A stretch of DNA of 10,900 nt from Treponema sp. (lineage in GTDB: Bacteria > Spirochaetota > Spirochaetia > Treponematales > Treponemataceae). The position numbers and the translations under genes were made by a program. The stretch lies in assembly GCA_017544745.1 (NCBI GenBank), contig JAFYDO010000116.1:1-10900 (forward strand), read 5' to 3'. Below are positions 7,191 to 10,900 of this stretch, one piece after another; the stretch's first letter is position 1; each line of letters starts with the position of its first letter. The notes under the pieces were generated by a model. That model was given only the letters and a program-made list of their open reading frames with translations, did not search any database and was not told where the DNA came from.

Positions 7191-8378
7191 TTACTTTATA
7201 ATTGCTCCAAGAACAGATTTTACAAATTCACTTTCCATAGCAAGCTTCTTGGCTTCATTCAGTGATTTTGGAAGAGACTTTAATTTATATTTTTTTGCAA
7301 TGTTTTCATCAAAAAGATTTTCTTCAATTGCCTGCTCAGGCTCTATCTTATTTTTTATACCCTCAATTGCAGCATTAATAATAAGAGTCAGAGCAAGATA
7401 AGGATTACAAAGAGGATCCGGAGAACGGATTTCAATTCTCTGTTTATTATTGCTAGAAGGTAAACGGATAAGTGTAGAACGGTTTTCCCTACCCCATGAA
7501 ACATATTCCGGTGCTTTGGAAGCTCCAAGTCTGTTGTAAGAATTATCAGCAGGATTTAAAAAGTATGTAATTTCAAGTATATGCTTTAGGATTCCGCCAA
7601 GAATATTTGGTAACAGCTTTTCATCACTACCACTATAAGAAAGATTTATATGCATTCCGTTTCCGGCTTTGCCTGCAATTGGTTTTGGTGAAAAATCTGC
7701 ATAAAGGCCATTGCTTGCTGCTTTTGTATTTACAATCCACTTAAAGGTTGCAACATTGTCGGCTGCAGTAATGGCATCGGCATAATGAAAGTCAATTTCG
7801 TTCTGGCCTGGACCTTCCTCGTGATGACTTGCTTCCGGGGTAATTCCCATCTGTTCAAGAGTAAAGCAGATTTCACGACGGATATTTTCTCCGTGATCAT
7901 CAGGAGCAATATCCATATAACTTGCATTATCAAAGGTCTGATCGGTTGGTTCACCCTTTTCGTCAAGCTTAAATAAATAAAACTCAACCTCGGTTCCAAC
8001 CATCATTTCTATTCCACATTCATCCTTAAGGCGTTTGCACGCATTCTGTAAAATTGTGCGGCTGTCCTTTGCATATGGAGTTCCATCAGGATTTAAAATA
8101 TTACAGAACATACGCACAACCTTTCCGGTTGCAGGTCTCCATGGAATAATTGCGAGTGTAGAAGGATCGGGATAAAGATACAATTCAGAATTTTCCGGAC
8201 CTTCAAAACCATCTATTGCAGAAGCGTCAAAAGGAATTCCCTGATCAAATGCGCGCTCAAGCTCTGTAGGCATTATGGAAATATTTTTCTGTTTTCCTTT
8301 TAAATCAAAAAAAGCAAGACGAATAAATTTTACATCCTCTTCTTCTACAAAATCTAATACTTCGTTTTTTGTATACAT
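7191..8378 (-). CDS. glnA: Type I glutamine synthetase, short form lacking the C-terminal tail
   Basis: By family, ATP-dependent synthesis of glutamine from glutamate and ammonia in a dodecamer. It has 395 residues against about 440 in common GSI-alpha. Visible motifs are FDASAIDGF (50-58), metal ligands Glu130 and Glu132 in GTEVEFYLF, SHHEEGPGQNEIDF (184-197), GNGMHIN with His243, NRSTLIRLP (299-307) and RIEIRSPDP followed by NPYLAL (314-330). There are three departures. The loop after NLSYSG is shortened. The flap segment reads RLGASKAPEYVSW, with Lys288 where GSI enzymes have the ammonium-binding flap Glu. The protein stops just after SEFVKSVLG, lacking the roughly 30-residue tail that includes the helical thong linking the two hexamer rings. 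No NLYDLP adenylylation loop is present. The start has an AGAGG site at 8385-8389, 6 nt upstream. It sits 25 nt after pyrG and abuts the ANTAR gene. Family membership is secure. Full catalytic competence is less so. Confidence 0.93.
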   Translation of the reverse strand: MYTKNEVLDFVEEEDVKFIRLAFFDLKGKQKNISIMPTELERAFDQGIPFDASAIDGFEGPENSELYLYPDPSTLAIIPWRPATGKVVRMFCNILNPDGTPYAKDSRTILQNACKRLKDECGIEMMVGTEVEFYLFKLDEKGEPTDQTFDNASYMDIAPDDHGENIRREICFTLEQMGITPEASHHEEGPGQNEIDFHYADAITAADNVATFKWIVNTKAASNGLYADFSPKPIAGKAGNGMHINLSYSGSDEKLLPNILGGILKHILEITYFLNPADNSYNRLGASKAPEYVSWGRENRSTLIRLPSSNNKQRIEIRSPDPLCNPYLALTLIINAAIEGIKNKIEPEQAIEENLFDENIAKKYKLKSLPKSLNEAKKLAMESEFVKSVLGAIIK

Positions 8379-8395
8379 AGAAAACCTCTACCTTG

Positions 8396-10900
<2,505 letters not shown>

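Noticed and set aside
7100..7193. Frameshift explaining the short glnA C-terminus
   Set aside because: The other two frames downstream of the stop do not encode the GSI tail, and the regulator's own receiver domain starts at the next codon. The short form appears native.

Overview
The window is a densely coding stretch of bacterial chromosome (about 40% G+C by eye). It holds seven genes in two convergent blocks that meet at about 6622. All six enzymes either make glutamine or use its amide nitrogen, and the seventh gene is an ANTAR-type (RNA-binding antiterminator) regulator. I see no RNA genes, transposases, phage genes or CRISPR array, and no gene-free stretch longer than about 25 bases. 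Gene content and protein style suggest an anaerobic bacterium, possibly a host-associated spirochaete of the Treponema type or a relative. That is an impression from the proteins and repeats, not a demonstrated assignment.

Plus strand, 1-6624: the 3' four-fifths of gltB (glutamate synthase large subunit, cut by the window edge), then gltD (small subunit), then purF (glutamine PRPP amidotransferase). The gaps are 16 nt and 1 nt, so this reads as one operon. Minus strand, 10900-6621: the 3' end of carB (carbamoyl-phosphate synthase large subunit), pyrG (CTP synthase), glnA (a short type I glutamine synthetase) and an ANTAR regulator with a degenerate receiver domain. carB and pyrG overlap by 4 nt, pyrG and glnA are 25 nt apart, and glnA abuts the regulator as TAAATG.

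Together the genes form a glutamine hub. GlnA would make glutamine, GltBD would recycle it to glutamate, and PurF, PyrG and CarAB would spend it on purines and pyrimidines. The ANTAR protein is the likely nitrogen-responsive regulator acting at the RNA level.

The most unusual content is a set of short dispersed repeats lying in frame inside gltB and gltD. A 22-bp element occurs three times (two in gltB in opposite orientations, one in gltD). A 63-bp inverted pair of 25-bp palindromic elements sits in the gltB interdomain linker. The two palindrome copies differ only by two compensatory base-pair changes, which suggests that the hairpin itself is maintained. A second oddity is glnA: it lacks the usual C-terminal tail and appears to have Lys where type I synthetases carry the flap glutamate.
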